From: Streptomyces kronopolitis
GTDB lineage: Bacteria > Actinomycetota > Actinomycetes > Streptomycetales > Streptomycetaceae
Reading direction: 5' to 3'
Assembly: GCF_014646275.1 (NCBI RefSeq)
Contig: NZ_BMND01000007.1
Coordinates: 177,654-241,653 of the forward strand
Length of the DNA stretch: 64,000 bases
Below, piece by piece: positions 17,803 to 26,151 of the stretch; within the stretch, counting starts at the first letter, position 1, and every line of letters begins with the position of its first letter. Below the pieces are notes generated by a model that did no database searches, was not told where the DNA came from, and worked only from the letters and a program-made list of their open reading frames with translations. The position numbers were made by a program, and so were the translations under genes.

Positions 17803-18423
17803 TCACCCCGCGCACACCGCCTGGAACTCCGCCGCGCGCTTGCGCAGCTCGTCGAGGTCGCCGCCGTCCGCCGCGTCCCCGATCAGCGGGGAGCCGACGC
17901 CCACCGCCACCGCCCCCGCGTCGAAATACCGCTGAGCGGTGGCCGCGTCCACCCCGCCGACCGGCACGAACGCAGGGTCGGGGAAGGGTCCGCGGAGCGC
18001 CTCCAGATAGGCCGGTCCGCCCATCGACGCGGGGAACAGCTTGAGGGCGGAGACGCCCATCGCATCGGCCGCGATGACCTCGGACGGCGTCAGCACTCCG
18101 GCGAGCGTCGGCAGGCCCTGGCGGACGGACTCCTCCAGGCCGGCCCCGAGACCGGGGGTGACGATGAGGTTCGCCCCGGCTTCGGCGGCGCGCCGGGCGT
18201 CGGCGGCGGTCTGGACGGTGCCGGCGCCGAGCCAGGCCGCGTCGCCGAGCTCGGCGCGGGCCCGTCGGATGACGGTGAGGGCGTCGTGCCCGCTGAGCGA
18301 GATCTCGATCAGCGGAAGGCCTGCCTCCGCAAGCGCCATGACCGTGCGGAAGGACGCTTCCGCGTCCCTGCCCCGGATGATCGCTACCAGCCGCTCGGTC
18401 CGGAGCGCTTCGCTGAGGTCCAT
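17803..18423 (-). CDS. eda: KDPG/KHG aldolase (bifunctional eda type)
   Basis: A 206-residue class I aldolase that cleaves 2-keto-3-deoxy-6-phosphogluconate to pyruvate and glyceraldehyde-3-phosphate. The catalytic glutamate lies in LPLIEISLSG, the substrate loop in WLGAGTVQT, and the Schiff-base lysine in ALKLFPAS; the phosphate-binding glycine motif is VPVGGVD. ATG 18423 has AGGAAA upstream; a longer version adds eight residues without a better site. The gene lies on the same strand as a GntR-type regulator 381 bases upstream, suggesting control of sugar-acid catabolism, but no dehydratase or kinase of the pathway is nearby. Confidence 0.92.
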   Translation of the reverse strand: MDLSEALRTERLVAIIRGRDAEASFRTVMALAEAGLPLIEISLSGHDALTVIRRARAELGDAAWLGAGTVQTAADARRAAEAGANLIVTPGLGAGLEESVRQGLPTLAGVLTPSEVIAADAMGVSALKLFPASMGGPAYLEALRGPFPDPAFVPVGGVDAATAQRYFDAGAVAVGVGSPLIGDAADGGDLDELRKRAAEFQAVCAG

Positions 18424-18804
18424 GGCGTTTCCTGCTTTCTGCTGCACCCCGCCGCGTGTGTGCTGCGCGACCGGGTCGTTCGGCGCGCGGGTGACACGGT
18501 TGATTATTCCGGTCGGGCAGGCCCTTCGCGTGCCCGACCGCCACAGCCGTCACGGCTCTCTGCCACCACCCGCCCATCTCCTCCGCCTCGCCCTCACCTG
18601 CCCCTTCCACACCGTCACCAGCCGTACTCCGGCCGTACTGTCATGGGCCATCGGCCGCCGGTCCCGCGCCGGGTCCGCCACGGGCCGCCCCGGCCCGCGG
18701 GCGTCTCGGTGCACGTCCCCGTGAAGTCGAGGTCGAAGTCCCTTTCACCGTCGAGGACTTCGCACCGGGCCGCGGCGCGGCGCGCGGCAGAATCCCCCGC
18801 CGTT
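18424..18804. other. Gene-free gap between GntR and eda
   Basis: 381 bases without a believable gene. It should contain the eda promoter and the 3' end of the GntR transcript. Near 18721-18770 the words GAAGTC and GACTTC face each other, a weak hairpin; I see no convincing operator. Confidence 0.4.
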
Positions 18805-19509
18805 CTACGGATGCTCCCGCGCGGACAGGTCGAGCAGTTCGAGCATCGCCATGTAGGCGCCGTCGATGTCCCTGCTCCGTACGGCGTCGACGACCGCGGC
18901 ATGGGCCGCGTGCGGCGGCGTGAGCGCTCCGGCCGCGGCGAGCACCTCCCGGTCACGCTGGACGAGCACCGGCACGATCACCCGGTGCAGCTGCGCGTAG
19001 AAGCGGTTGTTCGACGCGACCAGCATGGCCGTGTGGAAGGACGCGTCGGCGCGTACCAGCATCACCGGGTCGCCGGTGCTCGCGGCCATCGCGCGCAGCG
19101 CGGCGTCCAGCGCCGCCAGATCGTCCTCGGTACGGCGCTCTGCGGCGAGCGCGGCCGCCGCCGGCTCGATGGAGCGGCGCAGTTCGAGCACGTCGGCGAA
19201 GAAGTCGGACGAGACGCCGGCCGCGAGCTTCCACCGCAGCACGTCTGTGTCCAGCAGATTCCAGTCCTCCCGGGGGCGCACGAACGTGCCGTGTTCGGTG
19301 TCGGCGCCGAGGATCCCCTTGGCGGCCAGCGCCTTGATCGCCGCACGTGCCACGGTCTGGCTCACGTCCAGCTCCGCCATCACCTCGGGCACGGACAGGC
19401 TGTCGCCCTCCCGGTAGGTGCCCTTGAGGATCCGCGTGGCGAGCGCCTCCACGGCCATGGTGTGCACCCCGTGCCCCGCGGCGGAGGTGGCATGCCCGGA
19501 ACGGCTCAT
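18805..19509 (-). CDS. GntR-family regulator, FadR/FCD type
   Basis: A 234-residue one-component regulator. The N-terminal winged helix is clear (ATRILKGTYREGDSLSVPEV, DVSQTVARAAIKALAAKGIL, GTFVRPREDW). The C-terminal all-helical FCD ligand domain contains LELRRSIEPAAAALAAERRT and the DASFHTAMLVASNN metal/ligand site with its conserved Asp and His. FCD proteins typically sense organic acids or sugar acids, which agrees with the KDPG aldolase gene lying downstream on the same strand. The ATG at 19509 has GGGAG upstream. The effector and operator are not evident. Confidence 0.9.
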   Translation of the reverse strand: MSRSGHATSAAGHGVHTMAVEALATRILKGTYREGDSLSVPEVMAELDVSQTVARAAIKALAAKGILGADTEHGTFVRPREDWNLLDTDVLRWKLAAGVSSDFFADVLELRRSIEPAAAALAAERRTEDDLAALDAALRAMAASTGDPVMLVRADASFHTAMLVASNNRFYAQLHRVIVPVLVQRDREVLAAAGALTPPHAAHAAVVDAVRSRDIDGAYMAMLELLDLSAREHP

Positions 19510-19617
19510 CGTGCTGCTCCCTGCTTCCCGCGCCCTGCTTCCGCTGCCCTGCCGCCGACAGCCCCGCGCACGGCCCCGGCCTCGCTACGGCAGGGGGCTT
19601 TGGCTTCGCGCCCCGGC

Positions 19618-20445
19618 TCAGGACTTCTTGCCGCCGGTGCGGGTGCCGGTGCCGGAGTCCTTGCTCCTGCTCCTGCCCCAGCCCCTGGTCTTGCCGGTGT
19701 CCTGGCCGCTGTCGAGCGCGCCCGTGCCGGTGGATGTGGACGTCCCGGCGGACGCGGACGCCGTCCGGCTGAGCCGTCTGCTCCCGCTGGTGCCGGCACC
19801 GAACGAACCGCGTCCGGCGTGCGAGGCGCCCTGCATCGAGACCCGTGCCGCCTGCCTCGCGGCCGTCATGCCGGAGACGGGGTGCAGCTGCCCGCGGTCG
19901 AACCGTTCCGCCTCGTCCGGGTGCCGGGCCCGCCAGTACGGATTGTCGTGCGAGAGGCCGCCGCTGACCCGTCCGTACATCCCGAAGATCAGCAGCAACA
20001 GCCCCACCAGGAAGCTGAAGAGGACGTTCTGGAGCTGGAAGGCGAGGAAGTTCGCGTCGGTCTGGAGCAGCGCCAGGTTCACGAACCCGCTCAGCAGGAA
20101 CAGCCCGCCGAACACGATGTTGAGGGTCGAGGCGAAGTTCCCGCCGATCACCATGCCGAGGACGAGGATCGCGCCGACCACGATCGACAGCACGCTCAGG
20201 GTGCCGTTGGTGTTCAGCCCGGCCACGGTGTCGCCGCCGGTGTCGAAGTAGCCGATGTGGTGCGTCAGTCCGAGGATGCCGAAGGCGATCAGTACCAGGC
20301 CCATCAGCCCCGCGCCGATGCGGTAGACCTTGCTGAGCCGGTGGTCCATGGGCAGGTGCTCGTCGAGGCGGGTGTGCCGGGCCTTCGTCCGGTGGAACCG
20401 TTGCGTGGGCCCGTGCAGGGGATGGCCAGTAACCCCAGTAGCCAT
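19618..20445 (-). CDS. DUF4383 membrane protein
   Basis: A 275-residue protein starting at ATG 20445 behind a strong AAGGAGG. Residues about 38-165 hold four hydrophobic helices (GAGLMGLVLIAFGILGL, SVLSIVVGAILVLGMV, FGGLFLLSGFVNLALL, NVLFSFLVGLLLLIFGM), the DUF4383 pattern. The C-terminal 110 residues are hydrophilic, Ser/Thr/Gly-rich and basic (SGSRRLSRTASASAG, TGTRTGGKKS) and look disordered. The function of the family is unknown; members are membrane proteins of actinobacteria and cyanobacteria. It is apparently a single-gene unit. Confidence 0.85.
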   Translation of the reverse strand: MATGVTGHPLHGPTQRFHRTKARHTRLDEHLPMDHRLSKVYRIGAGLMGLVLIAFGILGLTHHIGYFDTGGDTVAGLNTNGTLSVLSIVVGAILVLGMVIGGNFASTLNIVFGGLFLLSGFVNLALLQTDANFLAFQLQNVLFSFLVGLLLLIFGMYGRVSGGLSHDNPYWRARHPDEAERFDRGQLHPVSGMTAARQAARVSMQGASHAGRGSFGAGTSGSRRLSRTASASAGTSTSTGTGALDSGQDTGKTRGWGRSRSKDSGTGTRTGGKKS

Positions 20446-20651
20446 GTCCGGCCTCCTTCGCGCAGGGGTGCCGCCTGGGCCGTACCTCTCTTAAGGATCC
20501 GCCCACGCGGTACATCGCGCCATCGCGCCCGGGCGGGGTGCACCGTGCACGTGCCGGAGCCGAGCCGCGGCAGGCCCCGGTGTGTGCGGCCCTCAGCGCC
20601 ACCGGGCCGGAGGGCCGCATGCCGGGGCTGCCGCGCGCGGCGTCCGCCGGG

Positions 20652-22040
20652 TCAGCCGCGGCCGCCGCTGCCCGTCCCGCCCCTGGCGTCCCTGATCTCC
20701 TGCACCACCCCGGCCGCGGTCTGCCGGACGGCCTCGGTCTCCATCAGGAAGTGCCACCAGTCCGGATGCCGCCCCTCCAGCCCGGCGACCGCACGCTCCA
20801 GCCGCGCCACCGCCTCGTCCAGGGGGCCGGCGTGCCGCGGGTCGGGGGTGTTGCGGCCGGTCATCGCCAGCCGCTGTGCGTCACGGATCGCGAAGCGGGT
20901 CCGGTCGATCTCCTTCTGCCGGTCGAACGAGACCGCATCGAGCCGCCGCAGCCGGTCACCGGCCGCCGACACCGCCTCGTCGGTGCTGTCCAGCAGCCCC
21001 CGTACGGCCGCCAGCCCGCTCGTGGCATCCTCCCAGCGCTGCTCCTCCCGCGCCTGCTGCGCCTCCCGCAGTGTGGTCTCGGCCCGCCGGACGGACTGCG
21101 CGGCCTGCTCCGGCACCTGCTGGAGGTCCTGCCAGCACGCCGCGCTGTACCGCCGCCGCAGCTCGCTGAGCACCGGGTCGACCTGCCCCGCACGCGTGGT
21201 GATCGCCTGCGCCCTGGTCCGCAGGGACACCAGCCGCTTGTCGATCTCCGCGGCCCGGCCCGGCAGCCGCTCGGCCTCGGCCCGTACGGCCTCGGCCTGG
21301 CGCAGCACCTCGTCGGCCCGCCGGATCGTCTCCTGCACGCCGTGCTGCCCGGCGCCCTGGTTGAGCTTGGTCAGCTCCGGCCCGAGCGCCGCCAGCCGGC
21401 CCGCGAGGTCATCGGCCCGCAGGCCCTGCGCACGCACCGCGTCCAGCCCGTTGCTCGCCGCCAGCAGCGCCTGCCTGGCCCGCTCCACGGCCGGGGCCAG
21501 CCGTGCCAGCTGCGTCTCGGCGGACCGCAGCAGCGGCCCCAGCCCCTGCGCGAACCGGTCCAGCTCGGCCTTGACGCGGTTCAGCTCCTCCTTGGCCCGC
21601 GTCAGATCGGCCCGCGCCCGCGCCATGGTGGCGCCGTCGAGATCGTCACGGTCGAGATCGTGCGCGTCGACAGCGGTGATGTACCCCTCGCTGACCTCGT
21701 CGATCCGCCGGCCGAGGCCCTCGTAGTCCGCCGCGGCCTTCCGCGCGGCCGGCGAGTTGTCGGCGGCGGTGATCGCCTCTATGGAGATCCGCAGGTCCCG
21801 CTGCGCGGTGTCCAGCTCGTAGAACGCCTCCGCCGCGGCGTCCTTCGCGGCCTGCGCATCGGCCCGCTGGCCCTCCCCGCGCCCGAACCAGCGCCGGGTC
21901 CCCCCGCCCGCGAACGCCAGCGGCGCCATGGCCGCCAGCAACGGCAGCGGCAGCAGCGCGAGCGCCACCACATCCCGGACACCCCCACGGGCGCGACGGC
22001 GTCCTCGCTGCTCATGCGGCTGCGTCTCTGTCGCCGTCAC
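20652..22040 (-). CDS. Membrane-anchored coiled-coil protein, unknown function
   Basis: A 462-residue protein I do not recognise as a named family. After a basic N-terminus (RGRRRARGG) comes one hydrophobic helix (VVALALLPLPLLAAMAPLAFAGG, about residues 24-46). The rest is almost entirely charged helix with heptad-like spacing of Ala/Leu among Glu, Arg and Asp, for example LTRAKEELNRVKAELDRF and RADEVLRQAEAVRAEAERL, typical of long coiled coils. A structural or scaffold role at the membrane is plausible. I chose GTG 22040 because GGGAGAGGGAA precedes it; a longer reading from ATG 22103 has no such site. It is divergent from the tRNA-Val gene. Confidence 0.7.
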   Translation of the reverse strand: MTATETQPHEQRGRRRARGGVRDVVALALLPLPLLAAMAPLAFAGGGTRRWFGRGEGQRADAQAAKDAAAEAFYELDTAQRDLRISIEAITAADNSPAARKAAADYEGLGRRIDEVSEGYITAVDAHDLDRDDLDGATMARARADLTRAKEELNRVKAELDRFAQGLGPLLRSAETQLARLAPAVERARQALLAASNGLDAVRAQGLRADDLAGRLAALGPELTKLNQGAGQHGVQETIRRADEVLRQAEAVRAEAERLPGRAAEIDKRLVSLRTRAQAITTRAGQVDPVLSELRRRYSAACWQDLQQVPEQAAQSVRRAETTLREAQQAREEQRWEDATSGLAAVRGLLDSTDEAVSAAGDRLRRLDAVSFDRQKEIDRTRFAIRDAQRLAMTGRNTPDPRHAGPLDEAVARLERAVAGLEGRHPDWWHFLMETEAVRQTAAGVVQEIRDARGGTGSGGRG

Positions 22041-22180
22041 TTCCCTCTCCCGATCGCGTCGCCCCAGGCCGAATGTCATTGTCCCACTCACCGGAACGAA
22101 CACCCCGACCGGTAAGTTCGCCCTTCGCCCACGCGTTTGCAGTTCAGGCCCGAAGGCAAGGTAGTCTGTCCGCTCGGCCC

Positions 22181-22255
22181 GGGCGCATAGCTCAGCGGTA
22201 GAGCGCTGCTCTTACAAAGCAGATGTCACAGGTTCGAATCCTGTTGTGCCCACCA
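22181..22255 (+). tRNA. tRNA-Val (anticodon UAC)
   Basis: A complete cloverleaf. The acceptor stem GGGCGCA pairs with TGTGCCC (one G-U), the D arm is GCTCAGCGGTAGAGC, and the anticodon stem CTGCT/AGCAG holds the loop CTTACAA with anticodon TAC. The T arm is ACAGG-TTCGAAT-CCTGT and the 3' CCA is encoded (22253-22255). It decodes GUA valine codons. Its 3' half, from the anticodon loop on, is the attachment site of the island that extends to 45.4 kb: copies recur at 25873, 37155 and 45337. Confidence 0.97.
22211..22253 (+). repeat. att copy 1 (left end, inside tRNA-Val)
   Basis: Forty-three bases from the anticodon loop (CTTACAA) to the CAC just after the acceptor stem. They recur at 25873-25915 with one mismatch, at 37155-37197 with T-stem changes, and partly at 45337. 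This copy is the one that keeps the tRNA whole. Confidence 0.92.
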
Positions 22256-22259
22256 GTCA

Positions 22260-22293
22260 AAAGACCCCCTACTGATCATGGTAGGGGGTCTTT
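22260..22293 (+). terminator. Terminator of tRNA-Val
   Basis: A 13-base-pair stem, AAAGACCCCCTAC with GTAGGGGGTCTTT (22260-22272, 22281-22293). An almost identical hairpin follows the right-hand att copy at 45377, showing that the repeated unit includes the terminator. Confidence 0.85.
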
Positions 22294-22323
22294 GACATCC
22301 GGGTTTGACATCAACGGGGGCGT

Positions 22324-23208
22324 TCAGCGACGACGTGGCCCGAGCATCCGGTCCATGTGCGCCACGGCCTCCCGCTTCAGGGTGTCGGGGACGTGGGTGT
22401 AGATGTCCATGGTCACGCTGATCTTGCTATGGCCAAGGATTTCCATCGCGACCCGGGGATGCACGTTGCCGGCCGCGAGCAGGGTCGCCGCTCCGTGCCG
22501 GGCATCGTGGACCCGGATGCGGGGGATCCCGGCCTTGGCCGTCAGCCGGTGGAACGAACGAAGAACATTGCTCCCCTCGATCGCCCGGCCCGTGCGTGTG
22601 GTGAAGACAAGATCGCTCTTGTGCCAGTCGGCGCCCGCACTGACGCGCATCGCCTCCTGCCGCAGCCGTTGCCAGCGAAGCGGTGCCACGCAGAGCAGGG
22701 GCAGCGGCAGCGTCCGCTTGCGGCGGTTCTTCGTGTCGTCCTCGTAGTACTCACCGCGGACCCGCTGACGCTGCTTGCGGATCTGGACCGTACGGCTGTC
22801 GAGGTCGATGTCTCGCCACCGCAACCCGACGATCTCTCCCCGCCGCAGACCGAGGCCCACAGCGAGCATGAAGCCCGCATACAGGGGGTCGCGCCTGGCG
22901 ACAAGGGTGAAGGCGAGAGTCTGCTCCAGCGTCCACAGTTGCCCTTCGTACGTGTCGACCTTCGGAGCCTCCACCAGCTTGGCCACGTTGCGGGTGATCA
23001 GCTCTTCCCGGCACGCGGCCGACAGGCCGGAACGAAGAACCCGGTGCGATTCCTTCGCCGTCGCAGCACTCTGCCTCCCTGCATGGCCCAGCACGGCAGT
23101 CGAAGGCCTGGGGAGCATGGTGCGGCACGCGGTCAGCCGCGAACTGAGAAAGCTGTGCTTGATAGCATCCAACGAGGCAGGCATGGCTGAACGCCGGCCT
23201 GCCCCCAC
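22324..23208 (-). pseudogene. Tyrosine integrase 1, N-terminally truncated
   Basis: The reading frame gives 294 residues, but only from about residue 48 (near base 23067) does it resemble an integrase: the end of the core-binding domain (RVLRSGLSAACREELITRNVAKLV), then a complete catalytic domain with R122 (GLGLRRGEIVGL), H234 and R237 (HDARHG), H260 (LGHSKIS) and Y270 (MDIYTHV). Normal actinobacterial integrases of this type are 370-450 residues, so the arm-binding and most of the core-binding domain are missing. The first 47 residues look like unrelated sequence. The break faces the methyltransferase gene, which suggests that cargo insertion or deletion removed the 5' end. It reads toward att copy 1, 70 bases away. 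Confidence 0.85.
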
Positions 23209-23214
23209 GTTCCC

Positions 23215-24411
23215 TCAGGCGCTAAGCCGTTGGTGGATGGCGCCGGCGAGGGCTCGGGCGAGGCCCACGGGTACGGCGTTACCGATCTGCTTAGCGATGC
23301 TGCTTTTGGTGCCGTGCCAACGGTAGTCCTCAGGGAACCCTTGAATGAGGGCCGCCTCGTAGTGGGTGATGGGGCGGTTCTCGTGAGGATGGAGGTAGCG
23401 GCCCTTTTCGGGCTTGTAGAACTCGGTCCGGATCGTTACGGAGGGCGCGCCCCAGCGGAGCCGCCCCATCACGTCTGCTGAGCCACTGCGGTGCTGGTCC
23501 CAGGCTTGCGTGCTGAGATAGGTCGACCGCCCCTCGATCTCAGCCCACTTCCCTGTCAGGTCGTGGCGGTTTCCTCCAGGGGGGATTGCGGCGTAGCGAG
23601 CGATAGAGAGCGGCGTTGGGGTGCGGCCGAAGTGCAGCTCGGCAGTCCGATACGGGCCAGGCAAGCCCTCCGGTGTGCGCCGGTCCGGAAGCTCTGTACC
23701 GGTGATCGCCAGCCGTGCTGATTGATCGAACACCACGTCCACTGGCACCCGCTGCGGCAGATCGGCTGTTCCATCAAAGAGCACGAAGTCATTCTTGATC
23801 AAGGGAAACCTGGTGTGTGTCGGGACAGGGTGGCGTAGCGGGGCGCCGAGATCCCGGCGGGTGGCAAGAACGATCACACGCTTGCGTGCCTGGGGGACGC
23901 CGTAGTCGGCCGCGTTGAGCGTCTTTGTCGACAGGGCGTATTCCTCCAGGAGGCCGCCTGGTCGCGTGGCATCTTGCAGGCGGTCATACTCCCGGGACTT
24001 GAGGAACCGGTCGACGTTCTCCATGACGAAGATCTTCGGCCAGACGCCGGCAACGACCCTCAGGTACTCCTCCCATAGGGCGTTGCGCGGATCGTTGGGG
24101 TTTCCCTGCCCAAGCCCCGAGTAGCCCTGGCAGGGTGGACCGCCAGTGATGACGTCGACGTCATCGGAGAACGGCTGCGGGTCGAAGTCGGCGATGTCGT
24201 CGCAGATGAGCTTGTCAGGCTGGTGGTTCGCCTCATACGTGGCCGCCGCGGCTCGGTCGAACTCCACGGCAACAACGGAGCGGAAGTGCGGGGTAGTTCC
24301 GTCCGCGTTCGCATACGACCGGAAGCCCTCTGTGAACCCGCCGCAGCCGGCGAAGAGGTCCATCACCCGCCAGGGCGTGCTGTGTTGTCGTGGAACGTCA
24401 CCAGGCATCAT
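23215..24411 (-). CDS. DNA (cytosine-5) methyltransferase
   Basis: A 398-residue C5-cytosine methyltransferase with all main motifs in order: I (MDLFAGCGGFTEGF, residues 17-30), IV (TGGPPCQGYSG, catalytic C94), VI (MENVDRF), VIII (ARKRVIVLAT), IX (RLRWGAPSVTIRTEF) and X (KQIGNAVPVGLARA). The variable target-recognition region lies between VIII and IX. The first of two adjacent ATG codons (24411) has AGGA 7 bases upstream. It is divergent from an AspBHI/Mrr-like nuclease gene across 129 bases, so it probably protects host DNA as part of a restriction-modification pair. It is on the same strand as the drmAB operon further right, so a DISARM drmMII-like role is an alternative. Confidence 0.95.
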   Translation of the reverse strand: MMPGDVPRQHSTPWRVMDLFAGCGGFTEGFRSYANADGTTPHFRSVVAVEFDRAAAATYEANHQPDKLICDDIADFDPQPFSDDVDVITGGPPCQGYSGLGQGNPNDPRNALWEEYLRVVAGVWPKIFVMENVDRFLKSREYDRLQDATRPGGLLEEYALSTKTLNAADYGVPQARKRVIVLATRRDLGAPLRHPVPTHTRFPLIKNDFVLFDGTADLPQRVPVDVVFDQSARLAITGTELPDRRTPEGLPGPYRTAELHFGRTPTPLSIARYAAIPPGGNRHDLTGKWAEIEGRSTYLSTQAWDQHRSGSADVMGRLRWGAPSVTIRTEFYKPEKGRYLHPHENRPITHYEAALIQGFPEDYRWHGTKSSIAKQIGNAVPVGLARALAGAIHQRLSA

Positions 24412-24540
24412 ATGTAAATCCTATGGCGCGCCACTGACAACGCGTGTCCCACTAGCTGCCCAGGAGCTACCCGGCACGGACAACTCCGCTGATGCGAAGC
24501 GTAATCGGGAGTGTCAGAGAGGGCTGGTAGATGTTGCGGC

Positions 24541-25752
24541 ATGACTCTTCCTGTTGCTCCTGAGCCGCACGTTCCGTTCACAGACTTGGGCACCGCCGAC
24601 CTGGTGGTGGACTCGCTCTATGCCGGCGGCAGCAGTGGAAACAGCGGTGACGACCCCATTGCCAAGCTGGTCCCCGGTGTGGGCAACCAGGGCGGGTTCC
24701 GTCACAAGGGCTCCCCGGCCAAGGGCACGGTCCGCCTCTCTGTCCTGTACACCAACGGCGGGGAGGTGGACTGGCCTGACCATCTCGATACGCAGACAGG
24801 AGCGTTCACCTACTACGGGGACAACAGGACGCCGGGAAGGGACCTGCACAACACTCCGCGGGCTGGCAACCAGCTGCTACGTGACGCCTTCGCCGCCTCG
24901 CACGGCACTGTTGCCGAGAGGGCTGCCGGTGTACCGCCCTTCCTGCTTTTCGAGAAGGCCGGGACTTCCGGCCGGTCAGTACGATTCCGCGGACTACTTG
25001 CTCCCGGCGGCCCCACGCTCACGTCTGATGATGAACTGGCAGCGATCTGGCGCACCACCGATGATCAGCGCTTCCAGAATTACCGGGCCCGCTTCACTGT
25101 GCTCGATCACGACCGGGTCTCCAGGAAGTGGCTTCAGCATGTGCTGGCCGGCGGTGATCCGCTGGTGGGCGACTGTCCTCCGGCGTGGCGCCGCTGGGTT
25201 GCCGGCCGCACCTACAGTCCCCTGCTGGCGCCGTCTACCACCGTCGTCAGGTCTAAGGCTGGCCAGCTGCCCGAAGACGCCGAGGGGCAGGCCATCCTCA
25301 GCCTGATCCGAGAGCACTTCCGCGACCGCGAGCATGACTTCGAAAGCTGCGCGGTGGCGATCTGGCGCCTGATCGCACCGAATACGAGCAGCGTTGACGT
25401 CACTCGCCCTAGTCGTGACGGCGGGCGGGATGCTGTCGGGATCTATATGCTCGGGCCGAAGGCCAATCCAATCGCCATCGACTTCGCCCTGGAGGCGAAG
25501 TGCTATGGGGCGACCAGCTCTGTCGGGGTGAAGGAGGTATCGCGACTGATTTCCCGACTGCGGCACCGCAACTTCGGGGTACTCGTCACGACGTCGCACT
25601 TCCACAAGCAAGTCCAGGAAGAGGTCCACGAGGACGGCCACCCGATTGCCCTCATCTGTGGCCGCGACATAGTCGATACCCTGCGCGAACATGGGCGGGC
25701 TACCGTCAGCGCCGTGCGCCAGTGGCTGGAGCAGGGCTTCCCCAAGCCATAA
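24541..25752 (+). CDS. Restriction endonuclease, AspBHI-like N-terminus and Mrr-type catalytic domain
   Basis: A 403-residue nuclease. The C-terminal third has the Mrr-type PD-(D/E)xK core: an aspartate in RPSRDGGRDAVG (D293) followed by the E-x-K in LEAKCYG (E318, K320), then a helix GVKEVSRLISRLRHRNFGVLVTTS typical of Mrr. The N-terminal two thirds (VDSLYAGGSSGNSGDDPIAK, FRHKGSP, LYTNGGEVDWPDHLD, TYYGDNRTPG, FLLFEKAGTSGRSVRFRGL) resemble the AspBHI-type N-terminal domain, known in modification-dependent enzymes. I chose ATG 24541; GTG 24511 in frame is possible, and neither has a strong ribosome-binding site. It forms a divergent pair with a C5 methyltransferase. Confidence 0.82.
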   Translation: MTLPVAPEPHVPFTDLGTADLVVDSLYAGGSSGNSGDDPIAKLVPGVGNQGGFRHKGSPAKGTVRLSVLYTNGGEVDWPDHLDTQTGAFTYYGDNRTPGRDLHNTPRAGNQLLRDAFAASHGTVAERAAGVPPFLLFEKAGTSGRSVRFRGLLAPGGPTLTSDDELAAIWRTTDDQRFQNYRARFTVLDHDRVSRKWLQHVLAGGDPLVGDCPPAWRRWVAGRTYSPLLAPSTTVVRSKAGQLPEDAEGQAILSLIREHFRDREHDFESCAVAIWRLIAPNTSSVDVTRPSRDGGRDAVGIYMLGPKANPIAIDFALEAKCYGATSSVGVKEVSRLISRLRHRNFGVLVTTSHFHKQVQEEVHEDGHPIALICGRDIVDTLREHGRATVSAVRQWLEQGFPKP

Positions 25753-25872
25753 CGGGTAAGGGGGATGACATCTGCAGCTGACATCAACGGCAACGCACCG
25801 AGACAGATCTGGACGGTCTCCAGCGTCGTGGGCGGAGCCTAGCCCCTGCGGCGCAGCAGTCAGTCGAGTGAA

Positions 25873-25915
25873 CTTACAAGGCAGATGTCACAGGTTCGAA
25901 TCCTGTTGTGCCCAC
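25873..25915 (+). repeat. att copy 2 (boundary between island units 1 and 2)
   Basis: A 43-base copy of the tRNA-Val 3' half, identical to 22211-22253 except for one base in the anticodon stem (A to G). No 5' half of a tRNA precedes it, so it is a junction scar and not a gene. Confidence 0.9.
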
Positions 25916-25933
25916 TCTTTGTGCAGAACGACA

Positions 25934-25975
25934 AAGGCCCAGGTCATCCGGCGTGAATGCGGATTCCTGGGCCTT
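25934..25975 (+). terminator. Hairpin following att copy 2
   Basis: A 10-base-pair stem AAGGCCCAGG/CCTGGGCCTT (25934-25943, 25966-25975) just right of the att copy, in the same relative place as the tRNA terminator at att copy 1. When this att was joined to the tRNA it would have ended the tRNA transcript. Confidence 0.6.
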
Positions 25976-26019
25976 GATCGTTTTCTGTTGGGGACGCGAT
26001 CCGGAGGGGCCCGTGCCAC

Positions 26020-26151
26020 TTACGTGCCAGATGACCTGTCCGAACCGCCCCGGCTCGGCTTCGCCCGCCGGATCTGCTCGTCCACGTGATCGGCAATCGC
26101 TTGATCACGATCGTTGACAAGGTGCTGGTAGATCAGCGCCGCCCGTACGGA
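26020..26151 (-). pseudogene. Tyrosine integrase 2, 3' remnant
   Basis: Only about 43 codons survive, ending in TAA at 26020-26022. The reading SSVRAALIYQHLVNDRDQAI followed by ADHVDEQIRRAKPSRG is the typical last helix and tyrosine region of an actinobacterial tyrosine recombinase (the conserved pattern is GHSS..AALIYQH). Upstream the frame closes with a stop at once. It reads toward att copy 2, about 105 bases away, in the same orientation as integrases 1 and 3. The break coincides with sequence that could be a fragment of another mobile gene. Confidence 0.75.

Noticed and set aside
22324..23208. Calling integrase 1 an intact recombinase
   Set aside because: All catalytic residues are present, but the N-terminal DNA-binding domains are missing, so independent function is unlikely.
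23215..24411. Naming the methyltransferase drmMII of the DISARM-like operon
   Set aside because: It is separated from drmB by an att copy, an integrase remnant and a nuclease gene on the other strand; pairing with the nuclease is the simpler reading.
25868..25915. A second tRNA-Val gene at att copy 2
   Set aside because: Only the 3' half (anticodon loop to acceptor end) is present; there is no D arm or 5' acceptor strand, so it is an att scar.
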